64,000 nucleotides of DNA from Carettochelys insculpta (GCF_033958435.1 NC_134137.1:247302501-247366500); one strand, 5' to 3'. Shown: positions 35,640 through 49,664, numbered from the stretch's first letter. A program made the numbers and translations. Notes: a model not told the origin generated them from the letters alone.

Positions 35640-36780
35640 CCTCCTAGGGCAGAGGTGCACAAACTCTGGGCTGGGACTCTCTGGGGCGGGGGAGGGGGTG
35701 ACCCACACGACCCCACTTTAATCACAGGAATGGATTACAAATAGACTGGGCATTGTGAGGCTGGCAGGGGGTTGGATTTTAAAACAAAACAGAGAGTCCC
35801 CCTGTACTGCAAACATTGAAAGCCTTAGCCAGCAGCCTCCACTCCACTCCGGCCTGCCCACCCTGCAGGCAGTGCCACTGCCAGCACGCGTGCAGATATA
35901 GGGGCTTATTTCAGATGACAAGTAACAGAGGAAGGGCTGTGACAAATTCCATGGATCAGAAGGGGCAGAAGGATGCATGACTGTGGAGGTTTTCACACCA
36001 CTGCCCTTAGGGTCTCAGTCTTGCTCCAGAAAAATCCTCATGACCCAAGGACCCAAGCCTGTATGCAGGGGAAGTGTGAGGGATGTAGTCACACACCCCC
36101 ATATGCTGCCCGATCCCTTCCCTGCTCCACCCCCACCCTGACCTCTGGGTTGGCCAGAGATTACCGGGGCAGGGGGTGAGCAGGTGACAGCAGCAGCTTC
36201 AGGGGTTCACCTCCCCACAGCTTCCCTCCTCCCCTTCCACTGCTCTAACTGTGTGGCCTCCCAACTGCCCACAGAGAAGTGGGGCTCAGCAGGTCGGGAG
36301 GCCAAGGTGAAGCACTGTGCAGCAAGTCCTGGGGAGGGAGGCTGAGGGGAGGCAATCCTCTGGAACTGCGGTTGCCATCCATGCCCCAGGTAATCCTCCC
36401 TCATGGGCCACGTGGGAGAGGGGATCTCGGGGCAAGATGAGGTGGGGTCCTAGGCCAAGCAAAGGGTGATGGGCTTGGGGCAGAGTGGGGGGGACTGTGT
36501 TTGGGCAGGGGGAATGTTGGAGCCTTGCAGGTGGGGTGCGGTCTGAATGGGGGTGGGGTGCGGTGTTTGGGCTGGGAGGGGCAAAGGGGGGACAGCTGGA
36601 GGCGGGGTGGGAGGCAGCTGGAGAGCCACTGGTGAGGAGAGAAGGGCAGGGCCCACTGTGGGGGTGTGGCCCATATTTACAAAAAAGCAAACACCCTCCC
36701 AGAAATGCCTGCATACAGATGGGCCCGAGGCCCTATGGTCCTTTAGGAGTCTTGCATCACACCACAAGCTCTGTTCAGTA
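35640..36780. other. GC-rich region without a supported gene
   Basis: Highly G-rich on the + strand from 36420 to 36660, with GGGGTGGGG-type runs. A 142-codon Pro-rich frame on the - strand and Gly/Trp-rich frames on the + strand are by-products of composition. The start, around AGAGGTGCACAAACTCTGGG, may be an old repeat. Confidence 0.4.
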
Positions 36781-36784
36781 AAGC

Positions 36785-37390
36785 CAACAGAGGCAAAAAT
36801 CAGTCAGCAAAAATTGCAGAGATCCTCAAACTAGAATTGCCTGGAGGACTCTGGGGTGGGAGGGAGGAGTGGGGTTTCTTCTGTGATTTTTCTCCTTACA
36901 TGAGGTTGGGAAGCTATTTCTGAGACTGTTGCTGTGTGTGTGTGTTTCATTAAAACATAAAACTCTCTCCCCTGCAAATTGTTCCAGAAGCTGCCTTTTT
37001 GCTGGATGACTTTTTGCTCCATTCTTCTGGTAAACTATCTGCCCTTCATTAAACACCTCATCCAAACTAAATTTCCAATTTAAGACATTTTTTCTGTACA
37101 CCCAGTTCAGAAAATTTGACTAATATATAATTACAATGAGTAAAGTTGTATTGCTCAAAAAAAAAATCAAAGAATAAAATAAAATCCATACTCGGGCAAA
37201 ACCAAAAGGCAAACTTTTCATGAAGTTTTAAACTTTGTAGTTCCTGAAATTCTACAGAAATCTTCATAAGCACTTACGTACATGAAGCATGTCAAAATCA
37301 GAGTTGACAGTAGATGTTTGCAAGCTAACAGTCATTTCGTTGACCTTTGGTAAAATTATCTGTGGTGGCTTAGTATGAAAATAACTCTGT
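36785..37390. other. AT-rich stretch, nothing recognised
   Basis: Ordinary non-coding sequence between the GC-rich region and the MITE at 37393. A short GT run lies near 36933. Confidence 0.4.
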
Positions 37391-37392
37391 AA

Positions 37393-37837
37393 GGCTACAT
37401 CTACACTACAGAGATCTTTTTAAAAGAAGCCCTTCCAGAAGGTCTCTTATGAAAGAACTTCTTTCAAAAGAGGGCATCCACACACAAAAAAGGGAATCAA
37501 AAGAACCATGTGCTCTTTCGAAAGAGAGCATCCACACAGCCCCCTACTCTTTCAAAATAAAGGGCAAGGGATCAAAAAAATCAGGCTGCATGAAGACTGC
37601 TCTTTCGAGAACAAGGGCCTGCAGAGTGTCTATACACACTTCCTTTCAAAAGAAGCTTTCAAAAGGTGGCACTCTTCCTGAAATGGGAAAGAAAAGCAGT
37701 TTGTAAAGGAACCCCACATGCTTTCAATTTACTTTCGAAAGACCACTTTTGTGTGTAGATGCTCCATGGGATCTTTCAAAAGAGCCCCCTTCTTTCAAAA
37801 AAATCTTTCGAAAGAGCTTGCTAGTGTAGATGCAGCC
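37393..37837. mobile_element. Fold-back MITE rich in CTTTCGAAAG, copy 2
   Basis: The ends are GGCTACATCTACACTACAG and CTAGTGTAGATGCAGCC, with a perfect TAA duplication on both sides. The internal palindromes CTTTCGAAAG and TTTCAAAAGA are repeated. The nearest relative is at 35085, 1.9 kb upstream. Confidence 0.85.
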
Positions 37838-37839
37838 TA

Positions 37840-40440
37840 AATGTAAGAATTAAGTTTCATCCTATTGTTTCATCTGTATATTTCCAGTATATGCAACTAC
37901 CCCCACCCGATTTTTCCCTAGTGAGTTTCACTTTAGAAAAAGAAGAAAAAAATGCTCACGCCAACATTGTCTAGTAATCTTTGATGGTAATAAGTTAACC
38001 AGGACAATGTGAGAAAATGTGTAAAGTGCCCCAATTTCTTTGTTATCTAAGATGAAACTTAAGAGCAGCAGTTTACAGACTGCAGTTGCTGTATCCATTC
38101 TTACTGAAAGAATTCCACAGAAGCTCCAGGATGCTTCTCTGGGCATATACAAATTACAGCCTACGCCTTTGCCTATGAGAAACAAACCCTAAACCTCGCA
38201 TCACATTACACTGTCACTGTTAATGGAAAAGAAAATACTCCAGAGATATAAAATCAATATAATAAGAATCAATACCAACTGTCTTGATTTGGGCTAGAGA
38301 AGAATTGTGGGATTTTTTTTTAATGTAAATATGTCTTGATCTCAAATCTTTACTAATTTTATAAGCATTCATATTTCAAATTCAGCAGCCTTCTGGCAAA
38401 TTTAATTCTCATTGACTTCAGGAGTAGTCCCAGTACAGACCACAGCTTCATAATAATGAACGGACCATAGTACTATGTAAAAAAAAAGTGCTTAGTATTC
38501 AGGGCCCAGTAACAGTTAGCAGTTTTTTACTGTAACATTAATAAAAAGAAGGCCTGTCTTAACTTGTAACACTTTTACAGACAACTTTCAATGATTTACC
38601 TTTTTATTTCTTCTTATCCTGAGGCATTAAACGGGGATCATACGTTAGGATCAGGTGAGCCTATCCCACGTGCTCCATTTCCTGTGACTGCAGGGGACAG
38701 GCAGCCATGGGTTCCACCCAGTGTTCCCCTTGTCTTTCTGTGTTTTCCTCTAACCCCACACATAGCTATTCCCTTTTCTTCCAATGTCTTTAGTTGCTTA
38801 AGTAGATGTTCCCTTTGGATGACCCTTATTTGCCCCTTTTTTTCAGTAGGTAAGACACTGTGTGATATAATAGAAGCTTAGACCATGTACAGTATAAGTG
38901 TCATCTCTGCTATGGCCCAGATTTAGGGAGTGACCTCACTATTAAGTATTTTCCAATTTAATGATTATGCTATTAATGATCAAAGTGAGGTGCTGATTCA
39001 ATATCCTATTTTTCAGAAGGCCTGTTATCAAATCATTGACACACTCCTAGCTTTATATTTAAATTTTCATTGCTCCAAGTGTCAATTCCAGGATTTTAAG
39101 TCCAACCAGAATGCATTTAAATTTACATAGACTCTTGTAGAATGTCTCAATTATATCCACATTTCCTTGTGCTAGTTAATGAATCATAGTCTCCCTCTAC
39201 TTAACAGACTGAGGATTTTTTACGAATTGGCAGTGTCTTACTGTTTAACATAGTTTCTGTATAAAATCAAGCTGTGTTTCAACTCAACCATAATAAAACC
39301 TCATAGTGAAATGTTAAAATAGATGTACTGATATGTGGCGTAGCCTAATTTGAGTGCACAGAAAATACACATACACACAAGTAAGACATATAAATATAAA
39401 CTAAAGTGTTGCTGTAATTGTAAAAAGAAAATTCTCGGAACATAGTCATTCTAACTTCATATTATTCCCGAGAAATGTTTCATATATGTTGCTTTCTATA
39501 TGGCCTCTGTCTCCTGAACTGGGTTGGAGAATAATGTGACAGCGTTAGGGGATTGCAATTACTTTAAAACACAAACTGCCTTCTGTCTTGCACCATGTGC
39601 AAATACACCAAGTCGCAAGGCTGACAGAGGGTCATCCGTGCTATGTGCATGAGATTTAACTCTAATTAAACCAGTGTACAGTTTCTTTTCTGTGGTTAAA
39701 AGAAAGATAACCCACAGTAGGTCACCTGGATTCTGTTCCAACATTCTTCAAATGCCCAAACAGGGGTTTGGGATAGGCAGAGGAAAACAGAATGCAGTGA
39801 TGCCAAAATACCTCCTTTTGTCAGTATTAGATGTACTTATTTGTCAGAAATGTGCATTTAAAAGAAAAAAAAAATTCCTCTAAATTAAGAAACATTGGGA
39901 CACATTCTCTGTTGCCATAACTCCACTGAAGTCCAAGGCACTTACACCAGCAGACAACTGAGCCCATTACCTTTGCTGATTTGCTGAGGGATTACTTGAT
40001 TAAGCCCATTATCTTGTTTGTGGAAATGTCTCATGAAATATTCATTATATGAGGAAAGAACATGGAATGTTTTCCTACCCTAGCTAAGAAGATTATTGTC
40101 GTAAATTTCCCTACGCTGTTTAAAACATTGGGCATGATGTTCTGGCTAATGTTATTGGGGATCCTGCATCTCCTCTCATTTCTTATTTGGTGTAAATCCT
40201 GAGTAACCCTATTGAGGCTGGGGAGTCACAGTTATGTGAAAGGAAAAAATCAGGTGCAAACAACTATCCCCCATAATTGCTCTGAAATGTTACCCTTTAA
40301 GCTATTGTGTGTCCCAGATTTCCCTTTCAGCTTCCATTGAATGGTGGTATTCAGATCATGTACTACACTGTTTCTGCAATTAAATGGCTGCCTGTCCCAG
40401 ACCAGCCGCAATATGGTTGTGGGCATGGGTATCATAGGCA
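37840..40440. other. AT-rich stretch, nothing recognised
   Basis: No exon with good splice sites, no clear transposon ends and no long open frame. It could belong to SHISAL1 intron 3 or its 3' flank. Confidence 0.4.
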
Positions 40441-41420
40441 GGGGAAGGCAATGCCTTCCCAAACTGCTTCACCTGGCACTGCCCAAGTGCTGATGGGGAT
40501 GGTGTCTCAGGCCCACTGACTCCCTAGATCTCTGGGGCTGGAGAAGGCTGCAGCCACCCCACCTGCCAGCTCCTTGGAGCTCTGGAGCTGTTGTGGCTGG
40601 GGGCCAGTGGCCCCACTGTGTGTGTGTGTGTGTGTTGGGGGAGTGAGCTGGGCAGAGGCTAGTGGCCACAGTAGGGGTGGGGCCTTGGACGGGGGGCAGG
40701 GCTGGGAGCGCTTGCCTCCCCAAATGCTGGGGGTCGTCCGCCAGCCATGGCTGTGGGAAACATGATGGCTACATGCCAGTTGCCACTTACCCATTGTGGA
40801 GAGAGAAGTGGTGTGAGGATGCAAGGAGCCATACATGGCTTCCATAAGGGCTAGGCAGAAGTGCAGACCCTGTGCTCCACTAGGTACCAGGGTACAGCCA
40901 AGCAAGTAAGAGGAGAAGACAGCTTCCCAATGACCTTAGGGGAGTAGGAAAGGAGAGACTAAGGTACTCCTCGCCAGAGAGAGTGGCAGACTTGCCAGGT
41001 CCCCAGGCAGGGTGGTGGTGGGCCCAGCTGTATGCTCCTCGAAGGGGAAGGGCCTTAGCTGGAAGGGGTGGGGCTGCGTGCAGCCAGCTCTCAGAGCCAA
41101 TGGAGCATGCTGCCTTACCCACCCCCCAGGCAGCCCTGAGAGCCACATGGAGCATGCCACATGTTGCTCCTATGGTGATTTAAAGGGCACAGAGCTCCAA
41201 GCACTGCCACGCCTACAGTAGTGGCAGCAGCTGGGAGCCCTGAGCCCTTTTCAGTCACCAGGTACCTGTCCACTGTGTCCTTTGTGTCCTCCCTCCCTGC
41301 CGTCAGCAGGCCTGAACGTCACCCCAACATGGGCAGGAACCAGCTGGGAGGAGGCAGTCAAATTGCTCCTTCTGTTGCCATTCCCCACTTGATTTAGGTC
41401 ACTCGACCTGGCTGCTCGGA
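40440..41420. other. GC-rich block with short (GT)n
   Basis: G/C-rich sequence with a GT run at 40618-40636 and words such as GGTGATTTAAAGGGC near 41175. Opposed open frames on both strands share no domain I know. It may be an old LTR- or DNA-element remnant, but no ends were found. Confidence 0.35.
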
Positions 41421-41424
41421 TAGA

Positions 41425-41600
41425 GAATTGTAGTGCGTATGCTTTAAAGCAATACTGGATGAATTTCTAAAAGATTGCCGGAGATCACCCAGAAATTATT
41501 GGCTTGAAACACAAACACTGGGTGAAATTGTTTGGTTTGTGCTGTACGGTGGGTCAGACTAAGTGCTCCTAATGGGTCCTGTCTGGCCCAAAAGACTGTT
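41425..41600 (+). repeat. CR1-related 3' end, older subfamily
   Basis: GGATGAATTTCTAAAAGATT, GGGTGAAATTGTTTGGTTTG and GGTCAGACTAAGTGCTCCTA, then CTGTCTGGCC, resemble a diverged CR1 subfamily tail. No coding sequence remains. Confidence 0.6.
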
Positions 41601-41609
41601 CAGACCTAG

Positions 41610-44600
41610 GAGTTCAGAGAGACACTCTGCCTCCTCGAGAGAGCAGCTGTCCTGGAGACTTTACAGTCTAGGAAACTGTCCCAAAACCATAGTCTGTAAA
41701 GTGGATGGGGTTCTTTCCACATGACATGCATGTTACTACTTCCTCTTCACAGACCCACTTATTGCCTCCCTAGTACAAATACAGTGTCAATCGTATTCTT
41801 AATATTTCAGTCAGTGGTTTTCTTATGCTGTCATTTAGAAAATAAGGTATTTTAAAAGCAGAAGTCTGTCCAGTTTCCTTCTCAAAATCATGGTGCTCTA
41901 TATAATGGACAAGAGAGGGCCAACAATGTTTAAACTGTTTGTGATAGCAGACCACGTCGGTATTTGCTTGAGACAAAGAGGGCCATGTATAGTCATAATA
42001 TTATTGCAACAAAAGGAGTCTGGCATCCATTATATGTTCAGCTGTCTGCTTTGTAAAAGGGTTGCAGTTTTGCGCAGGGAGAAAAAAGAAAGCTATAAAT
42101 CGCAGAAACAGTAAATCTGAGTTAGAATAATGGTGTTGCATCAAACAGCAAGTGTACAGGCCAACTAACACCAATTTTTTTCTTTAGTATGGAAACCATC
42201 TGAGAGACACTCAGTGGCTTGGGTGGTCTGAATCCAGGGCCTGGTGAACATACCTCCACAACACAAACCAATACCATCTCACGCGGCATCAGCTCAGAAA
42301 AGAGGCCAACAACTGAACGAGACTAAGCTACTCTTTCACAGAGGTGGTTCCTTCAGCTCAGCACTGATGTATACTGGCGAAATCTTGACCCTGTTGCTTG
42401 TTTGTTGGTTGTAGTAGGAGTCAGGGGTTTCCCATACAAGTGAGCTCAGATCAGACTTCAACAAGCAGCAGGTAACTCATTACTGTTGGGCAACAACATG
42501 CAGGCTACAGATGTAATACGGAGAGATCTGTCATTGAAATGGAAAAATCAAAAATAGGAGTATTGACTCACTGCGCTCACATGTCCATGTGGATATTTAT
42601 TACAAATCAGCTGAAGGTTAGATCAGACTTCTGCCCAGGGGCGGGGGATGCAGGGGTCCACCAACCCAGGAGAAGCAAGTGAGGGACTGTGCCTTGCTCC
42701 TAGGCAGGCAGTCTATCCCAGCTGGACCAGATTAGCATGCTGGCCCTACCCACTGAGCTGGTACATAGGGAGGGTGAGGCTAACACTGTGCTTCCATCTC
42801 ACCCCCTTGCTCCGTGAAGGAAGCAGGAGTGAGCAGAGGGGTTCCTGATGTACAGGCTCCTGATTGTCTCTGTGTGTATGTGGTACTTGCTCTGTGGACC
42901 TGGCCCAACATGAGATCAGCTATATTACAATAACATGTAAATGTTCGGCGGTCTGAAAGTTTGATGTACCTAAGCTCCAATTTGGTTACATGCAAAGTAT
43001 TAGCTGTAGCATCTGCTCACTGAAGGACACCAGTTTACATGGCTGGTGGCTGTAGTTATACTCCTTCAGTCAGGAAAGTGGAGCTCTCAGAACTCCCGTT
43101 TCTGGTGTTTCATCCTGTCCTGGAGGGCAGTTAGCGAGGTACACACCCAGTCTTGAATGCAGATGTGCAGTGATGGTGAGATGTAAGACTGATGTTTCAC
43201 ATGAGGGCACAAGTACCCTTGATGCTGGTGGCCACAGCCAAGGTGTGGAATGGCAGGTGCAGGGAGCGATTGGCTACAGAATGGAAGAGAAGACACTGAT
43301 GGGAGGAAATGGTTGAGAAGTGGCACAATGGGATGAGGGGACCTCTGTTACATGTTTGCATGGAAGAGGGCAGTATAAAAATTAAGTTAATCCTATACCT
43401 GGGACCTACGCCTATGACCAAAGTGAGAAGAATTTGGGCTATTTTTTCTACCTCAGAATCAAGACAAGACTAAAAAAAATACTTCAATTTGTGCAAACAC
43501 TGAATGCCCACATTAAATAACAGCAACAACACTAAGCAATGGTAAGGTACAAAATTATTTAACAATTACAAGGTGATTTACTTGGAAATAAATTATCTGT
43601 GCTATTTACATACAAGTAGCCAAAGCAACCCAAATAACTGAATGTCAGAAAACTAAGTCAGCGTGGTGGCTTTGATGTGAGAAAGAAATGTGCTTTCAAG
43701 TAAATGCCTAGGCTCAAATGGCAGAAAAAGCACAGCAAACATATTTCACTGTATGGTCACGCTCTTTAAACCCCACCCCCCCCACACTATTTGTGCTAAA
43801 CAGATTTTAAAACTATTCTTACAAGGAGTTTAATATCTTTGCAAGAGATTGCAAAGTGTAAAACAAAGTAGGGCAAAACTATTCCTAGGTGGTTCTTAAA
43901 GTTGTTTCTCTAACTGCTCCAGAGACCCACTTCTGAATCTTGTTACACATGGGTAGAGCTCCTCCACCTGCACACAGCCCCATTGCAATCAAGATGGGGT
44001 AGGGCAGAGGGTTTCCAACAATGTACAAATATTGCAGGATTGGGGCCTATTGACTCAATCCTGCAAGACACTGAGCATCTTCACCTCACTAGTGCCAGGA
44101 GGCTCAAATACATGAGGGAAAATTTATTTATTTTATTTTTTAAAATTGTAATATGCATTAAATCATTTTAATTATTCATCGTTATTAGCCCATGAGATTA
44201 AAGCCAAATGTTGAGGCTCTCTCACACGGCCGTGAAATCTGTAATAGGTGTACAGATGATGCTGCTTCATTGATGTACAAGTTCTTCAATATCAAGTGTT
44301 CATTTTATGTCTTATTCTCCTGATTCACTTATAGGCATAAAGAAAAACACACCACTGCTTTTTACAGCCTGATTTTTATGCAAGTCTTTCCACCCACAAC
44401 AGATTTATGAGTTTTGATATAGGCTTGGCTGTGACAACTCTGTTCAGTTCCTTGAAATAGAAATTGGTTGTCTGCAGGTAGCCAGCTGCTTTGAATCCTT
44501 CATCTGACTGTATTGGACCTTGGTGGATTGTTTTATGTTAGAGATGTCAAAACAGCCTTGAGCATCTTCTGCTGCCCAACAGGGTTTCAATCTCCTGCCG

Positions 44601-45650
44601 AGACTGGGCATATGGTATCTAGTTCTCTACAGAGATGAAGCTGATCAGGAAGTGATCACAGGTACCTGGACAGCACTGTGTGCCTAGCGAATGGTGTAAG
44701 TAATGCACCTAGATCAATAAGTCATAAGCATTTTCAACCTGACTGTGGCTTCCAGGAGACCTATTCAAGTAAGCCCTTCGAGATAGGCAGGGGATTAAGT
44801 CCCTTGGCTCAGGCTCTACCTGACACATTTTATCCCAACACAAAATAATAGTGGGGGAAGGGACTTGGGCATCAGGGTTGCTGCTGCTGGAGAATGCTGG
44901 TTCACCTAGAACACTTGTGTGTGTGTAACTGGTTACAAGACTTGCATTTGCACCCAGCTAGACCAACAACAGCAGAGTACTGTTAAGAGTCATGGGTACT
45001 TCTCAAAACAAATATGAAGAAGCTTGGAGGGAGGGACCAACACTGTTGTATTGGCATGAACACGCATAAAATTAGAGTGTGAAAAATCAGACTCTTAATA
45101 TTAAAGAAACTTGCAAATGTTTGAATAGTTTGAAGAAGAAGAAGGAACTTATAAAGTGTCAGAGGCATAGAAATGAATAGGTTTAGGTTTTGTATACTTG
45201 ACATATTACAACACGGTTTAATCACTAGGCCTAATGAGCTGGAATCTCGTGGGATTTTTTTTTTATGTCTTCAACTGTAAATTTACTGCTAACTCTACAC
45301 CACCCTTAATTAATGCGGTGATGTGACAGAAGCTTGTTTGCTTATGTAACCCCAGAGGCATGGAGACCACTGACAAGAGAAAGTGAAGTCTCTGCTCTAC
45401 AGCCTCGCCTGAGAGTGAGTTGGCTTTTAGGTCATATGGTAAAGCACAGGTTCATTCCCTTTTGCCAACTATCCAGGTGCCTCAGCCTTACACTTACAAA
45501 TGGAGTTTTAATGTCACAGAAAGCAAAGCAAGTATTTCTAAAGTGGTATGGGTTTTATTTATTTAAAATTTTGACTCTTCATCAGAATTTTTTTATAAAA
45601 AAGCATTCATGGACAATATTCCCTGTACAAAATATTAAAAACAATATGCT
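41610..45650. other. Non-coding stretch, nothing recognised
   Basis: About 4 kb with no supported gene. A possible tRNA-like SINE scrap lies around 42660-42790 (reading TACCCACTGAGCTGG), but it is too diverged to call. Confidence 0.35.
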
Positions 45651-45654
45651 GAAT

Positions 45655-46050
45655 GAATCATAGAATCCTGGGCCTGGAAGAAAGCTCAGGAGATCATTGA
45701 GTCCATTGATCAACCCTAACTAAATCAGTCCACTCAGGACTTTGTCAAGATGGACTTAAAAACGTCTAGGGACGGAAATTCTACCACTTCTCTAGGTAAC
45801 ACATTCCGGTGTTTCACCACCCTAGTGAAACAGTTTTTCCTACTATCTAACCTACACATCCCACACTATAACTTGAGACCACTACTCCTTGCTCTGCTGC
45901 CCTCCATCACTACTGAGAACAGCCTCTCTCCATCCTCTGTAGAGCCCCACTTTAGGAAGTTGAAGGCTGCTGCCAAATCACCCCTCACTCTTCTCTTCTG
46001 CAACCTAAATAACCCCAAATCCCTCAGCCACTCCTCATAGGTCATAAGGC
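45655..46050 (-). mobile_element. CR1 LINE 3' portion, antisense
   Basis: The + strand starts with ATCATAGAATCC, the inverse of a CR1 tail, and runs through GGCCTGGAAGAAAGCTCAGG, CCGGTGTTTCACCACCCTAG, CAGTTTTTCCTACTATCTAA and CCACTCCTCATAGGTCAT. This is the antisense CR1 text seen widely in birds and reptiles. A 96-codon + strand open frame across it is only the antisense shadow. Confidence 0.85.
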
Positions 46051-46054
46051 TAAT

Positions 46055-47740
46055 GGGTGACAGCTGTAGGAGTTTTTCCTGAGAACTGCATGGTACTTCC
46101 TTTTACCCCTCTCTTCGCCTCCCCACCAAACTAGAACTGTTGCATTCAGTAGCATTTCACTCACAGCCAGACCTATTTTAAATGTTACTTTATATTAAAA
46201 TCCTTCTGTGATTAAACGAAACATGAAAGTGGCCATCTGCTTGTGAAGTATTTTCAGAAAACAACCATTCAAATATTATGAAAGGTCAGTTGAAGTCTGT
46301 TTAAGCCTGGGCAGACCGGGAAAAGTAATAAATATAGTGGAAACCAAATCTGAACATCACCCACACTTATACTTCATACATCTTTCCCAACAGCTGTCTT
46401 ATGTAAAGAATGAGAGCTTGGCTACACTAGTACAATATAGAAATACTTATGCTAGTAACAGTAGTCATGATGAATTGAAATCAGCGTAAATTCCAGTTAA
46501 GCCTGAATATGGATTGTGGTTGGGTCTGTTTTGGTAGTGTCATCACCATGTTTAATTAACCATGCAGGACCAAGGTGTTTATCATTACTAACCTCATCAC
46601 CAAAAATCTGTCTGCATTAGTTAAAATTCCTTCTAATTATTGCCTTTGAAACATACCAAGATTCACAGTAACAATAGCAACCTAACTACATTGGCTTTAA
46701 GATGCCAGTGTGTTTCTTCTCCTCTTTTACATCTTGCTGGGACCTAGGCACTAGTCTCTTTGAAGTTTTACTTCACATAGAATAACAAATTTGGAAGCTC
46801 TTTGAAACCCCAGATTTTGCTCCTTAAATGTCAGAGTAGAAGTTGAAATCAGCCCAGCCACTTCAAGTACAGCTGAGTGCAACAACTTCACTTCAAAGAA
46901 AAGGCTGATGTATCTCATTCAGTCTGGCCATCGGTCTCAATAGTACTTCAAAAAGATATCCTAGCTGGCTGATTTCAATTTCATTTTGCATTTAGAAAGC
47001 TAAATCAGGCATTGACAATCACTCCCAGTTTAGCTTTTGTAAATACAGAAAACTGGAAATCAGACTGGCTGCCTCTGAAGGACTATTGAGCTGTAGCTTG
47101 TTCCAGAGAGCATTAAAAAGAACCCCTAAGGCACTGGATTGCTCCCAGAATTTGCACTGAATTGTGGAGCACAGCGTTGGAATGGTGACCACACTAGAAG
47201 AACTGGGCACCTTAGTGATATCCTTTATTACAGGAGATGTCCAAAAACAGCCAAGGACTCAATGAATGCAAAGACTGTACCAACTTCTCACCTCTACAGA
47301 GGACCTCTCTAGACGCTGGTGTAGTGTGAAGCTGATTGCACTGCCAGGAAGAGCCCATTTTATGACCAGAGTATTTCTGTCTCCAAGACTGTCAGTTCTA
47401 AGCTCGAAGCAGTAAAGAAACTTACTGAAAAAATGCTTACGCATACAGCCACACACTCAAGAGAAAGTGCAGTCGAACAGAGAAGCTTCAACTTTTTTCC
47501 AATCAAAATGGTTTGCATGTAATTTTTTGTTTAGCTGCAAACAATTTGACATCACTGATTTTCTGTTATTGGGATTAGTTTCTTTTTAATAAAGTGAAAA
47601 TATTTTACAGGTAGACCCCCTCATTCCTGACCCCCCTAGGTACATCATCGTGTCTATTATGATGGCATTTGGATGACCAAAGAAAAAGGGTTGATTGTGC
47701 CCCTCTCCCCCGCCCCACCACACACTTTCTTGCTCTGACT
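46055..47740. other. Non-coding stretch, nothing recognised
   Basis: AT-rich sequence with short open frames only. No repeat ends or exons are supported. Confidence 0.35.
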
Positions 47741-47746
47741 CAGCGC

Positions 47747-47980
47747 AGGTCTACATTACAAGAACAGGCTGATGTAAGCTACCTAATTTGAGTTATGTTA
47801 GTATTGTAAGTCAAATCAACATAGGTTAGATTTATTTACCACTTGGTTGATAGGGAAAAAAAACCTTCTTCTTACTCTTCTAGTTCTGGTGAAGTACCCA
47901 AGTCAGTGGGAGAGTGATCAGTGGTCAACTGTTTGAGTCTATACTAGACATGATAAATTAATCCCTGCAGACCCCTAGTG
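47747..47980. mobile_element. MITE-like remnant
   Basis: The left end is CAGGTCTACATTACAAGAAC; the right side has GAGTCTATACTAGACATG. Like the 32350 element, it contains AGTGATCAGTGGTCAACTG near its right side, so the two are related. Confidence 0.45.
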
Positions 47981-48524
47981 AAGACCTGCCAGATGGGAGG
48001 ACTACTCGGTATTTCAAGGGCCATCCTAGGTGACTCTGGCCAATTACACTCAGCACCCTACAGGATCAAGTTCTTAGGGGAGTCTCCTGCAAAGAATCAC
48101 GGTCCGTCTGCAGAAATGGAAACTTACTGTTGCTTTAACACACATCTCAATATTGTTTCACAAGTAGTTGGAGAGGGTTACTAAATGAACACTGAAGCAT
48201 GTTACTGAGCCACTGTTTATTCCTGCTCACACTGGAGTAATTACCGAGCAATTCCTTGCACAGAGTCAACAGAGTGATGCTGCAAGGGAAAACAGAAACA
48301 AGCCTAATATAGTCATGCTTTGTTGCAGTTTAAATTCATTACTGTAAAGTAGAGTGAGTTGAAGTAGTAATTGCATCTGTGATTCATCAAAAACTAAACA
48401 AATTAGTCACTAAACATTTAGATTATTTGTGATGGAGTGATACAAGTTTTGTGCAGTGTTGTCAGAGCTGGTGTTTGGCCCAAGATTTGTCCCCAGGTGT
48501 CCGTGAGAATATTTTTATGGGGCA

Positions 48525-48625
48525 ATACCTGAAGAAGAGTTCTGTTAGCACAAAAGCTTGTCTCCTTCACCAGCAGAAGTTGGTCCCATAAAAGTTATTA
48601 CTTCACCCACCTTGACTCCCTCAGC
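48525..48625 (+). repeat. Penelope-like 3' repeat, second subfamily
   Basis: CTGAAGAAGAGTTCTGTTAG then CACAAAAGCTTGTCTCC and CAGAAGTTGGTCCCATAAAA resembles another common reptile 3' repeat. CTGAAGA fits CUGANGA, but the stem II pairing and GAAA are damaged (AAAA), so a working ribozyme is unlikely. Confidence 0.4.
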
Positions 48626-48629
48626 AGTT

Positions 48630-49660
48630 TTAATCTATTCCAAGCAGACTCGGAGCATGTGAATCCTTTTCCTGTGAGTTCCCAGTTTTTCATCAGTCAA
48701 CAAAATTGTTGTGAGTCACAAGGAAACTTGTGGAATATGGTTCATTTTAGCACTCTGGATCATGTCAGTACATCACTTCCCAATTTTAACTGAAAATAAG
48801 CCCATATGGAGGGGATTCTGTTTGGAAACAGTCAGGCCTTCGCCCTGTGTTGTCCCAAAAAAGTCTCAAATGTATTTTTAGCTGTTGGACTTAGATATAA
48901 CAAAATCATTGATCAACATAACTACAATCATCCAGAAAAATGCCTGTTTATTGGTATTTTCAAGACATCAGCTAAACTGCATGAGAAAATATGGGCTTGC
49001 TGAACAATCTGTTTCAAGCTATGTAGCAGTTACATGTTGTGACTAAAAGAACTGCATTATTTTTGTGCACAACTGAGCCAAGATGAAAATCACAGACAAC
49101 TCTTCAGCTGAAAATACAATCTAATTGTAGTGAAGTTTGAACCCAACTCATTTAGCACCAAACTCTGCTACTACACTAAGGCTAATGATACCTGGGTTTA
49201 CTGACTCTACTCCAGCATAAGGTATTGCTCAGTTTATGACAAGAGTCCCTTAGTGATACTGAAAGCTTATTGTTGTAAGACATAGGTTTTTGGTAGGTAA
49301 AGAAGTGTTGGAGCTGGAAGAGTAGCAACACCTGGCCCTGAACCCATTCTATCATAAATTTCTTTATGTAACTTGGGCAAATTTTACCCAGTTGGGATGA
49401 AATTGTGAACATTTGGTCACTGCTTCAGGGTGGATTTTTTGGAAGTTTTGACCAAAAATGATTCAGGCATTTTTAAGAACAATGTGGTGAAAAAACAGAT
49501 GGTGATTTTTGCAAGTGTTAATTCTTTTCCTCATTTTTATTACTCCAGCTTTAACACCACAGAGTTTGGAGCGCTATTAGGTAGTCACACAGTCCCCCTC
49601 CCACCCCCACACACACCTGTCATTACTGTTGAGGGATCACCTCACAACACTCTTGAGAAG
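48630..49660. other. Non-coding stretch, nothing recognised
   Basis: No gene, transposon end or long repeat could be supported. Confidence 0.35.
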
Positions 49661-49664
49661 TAGG

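Noticed and set aside
36286..36714. 142-codon Pro-rich open frame on the - strand
   Set aside because: Produced by G-rich low-complexity sequence; overlapping frames of similar length exist on the other strand.
45750..46040. 96-codon frame on the + strand
   Set aside because: Antisense text of a CR1 LINE.
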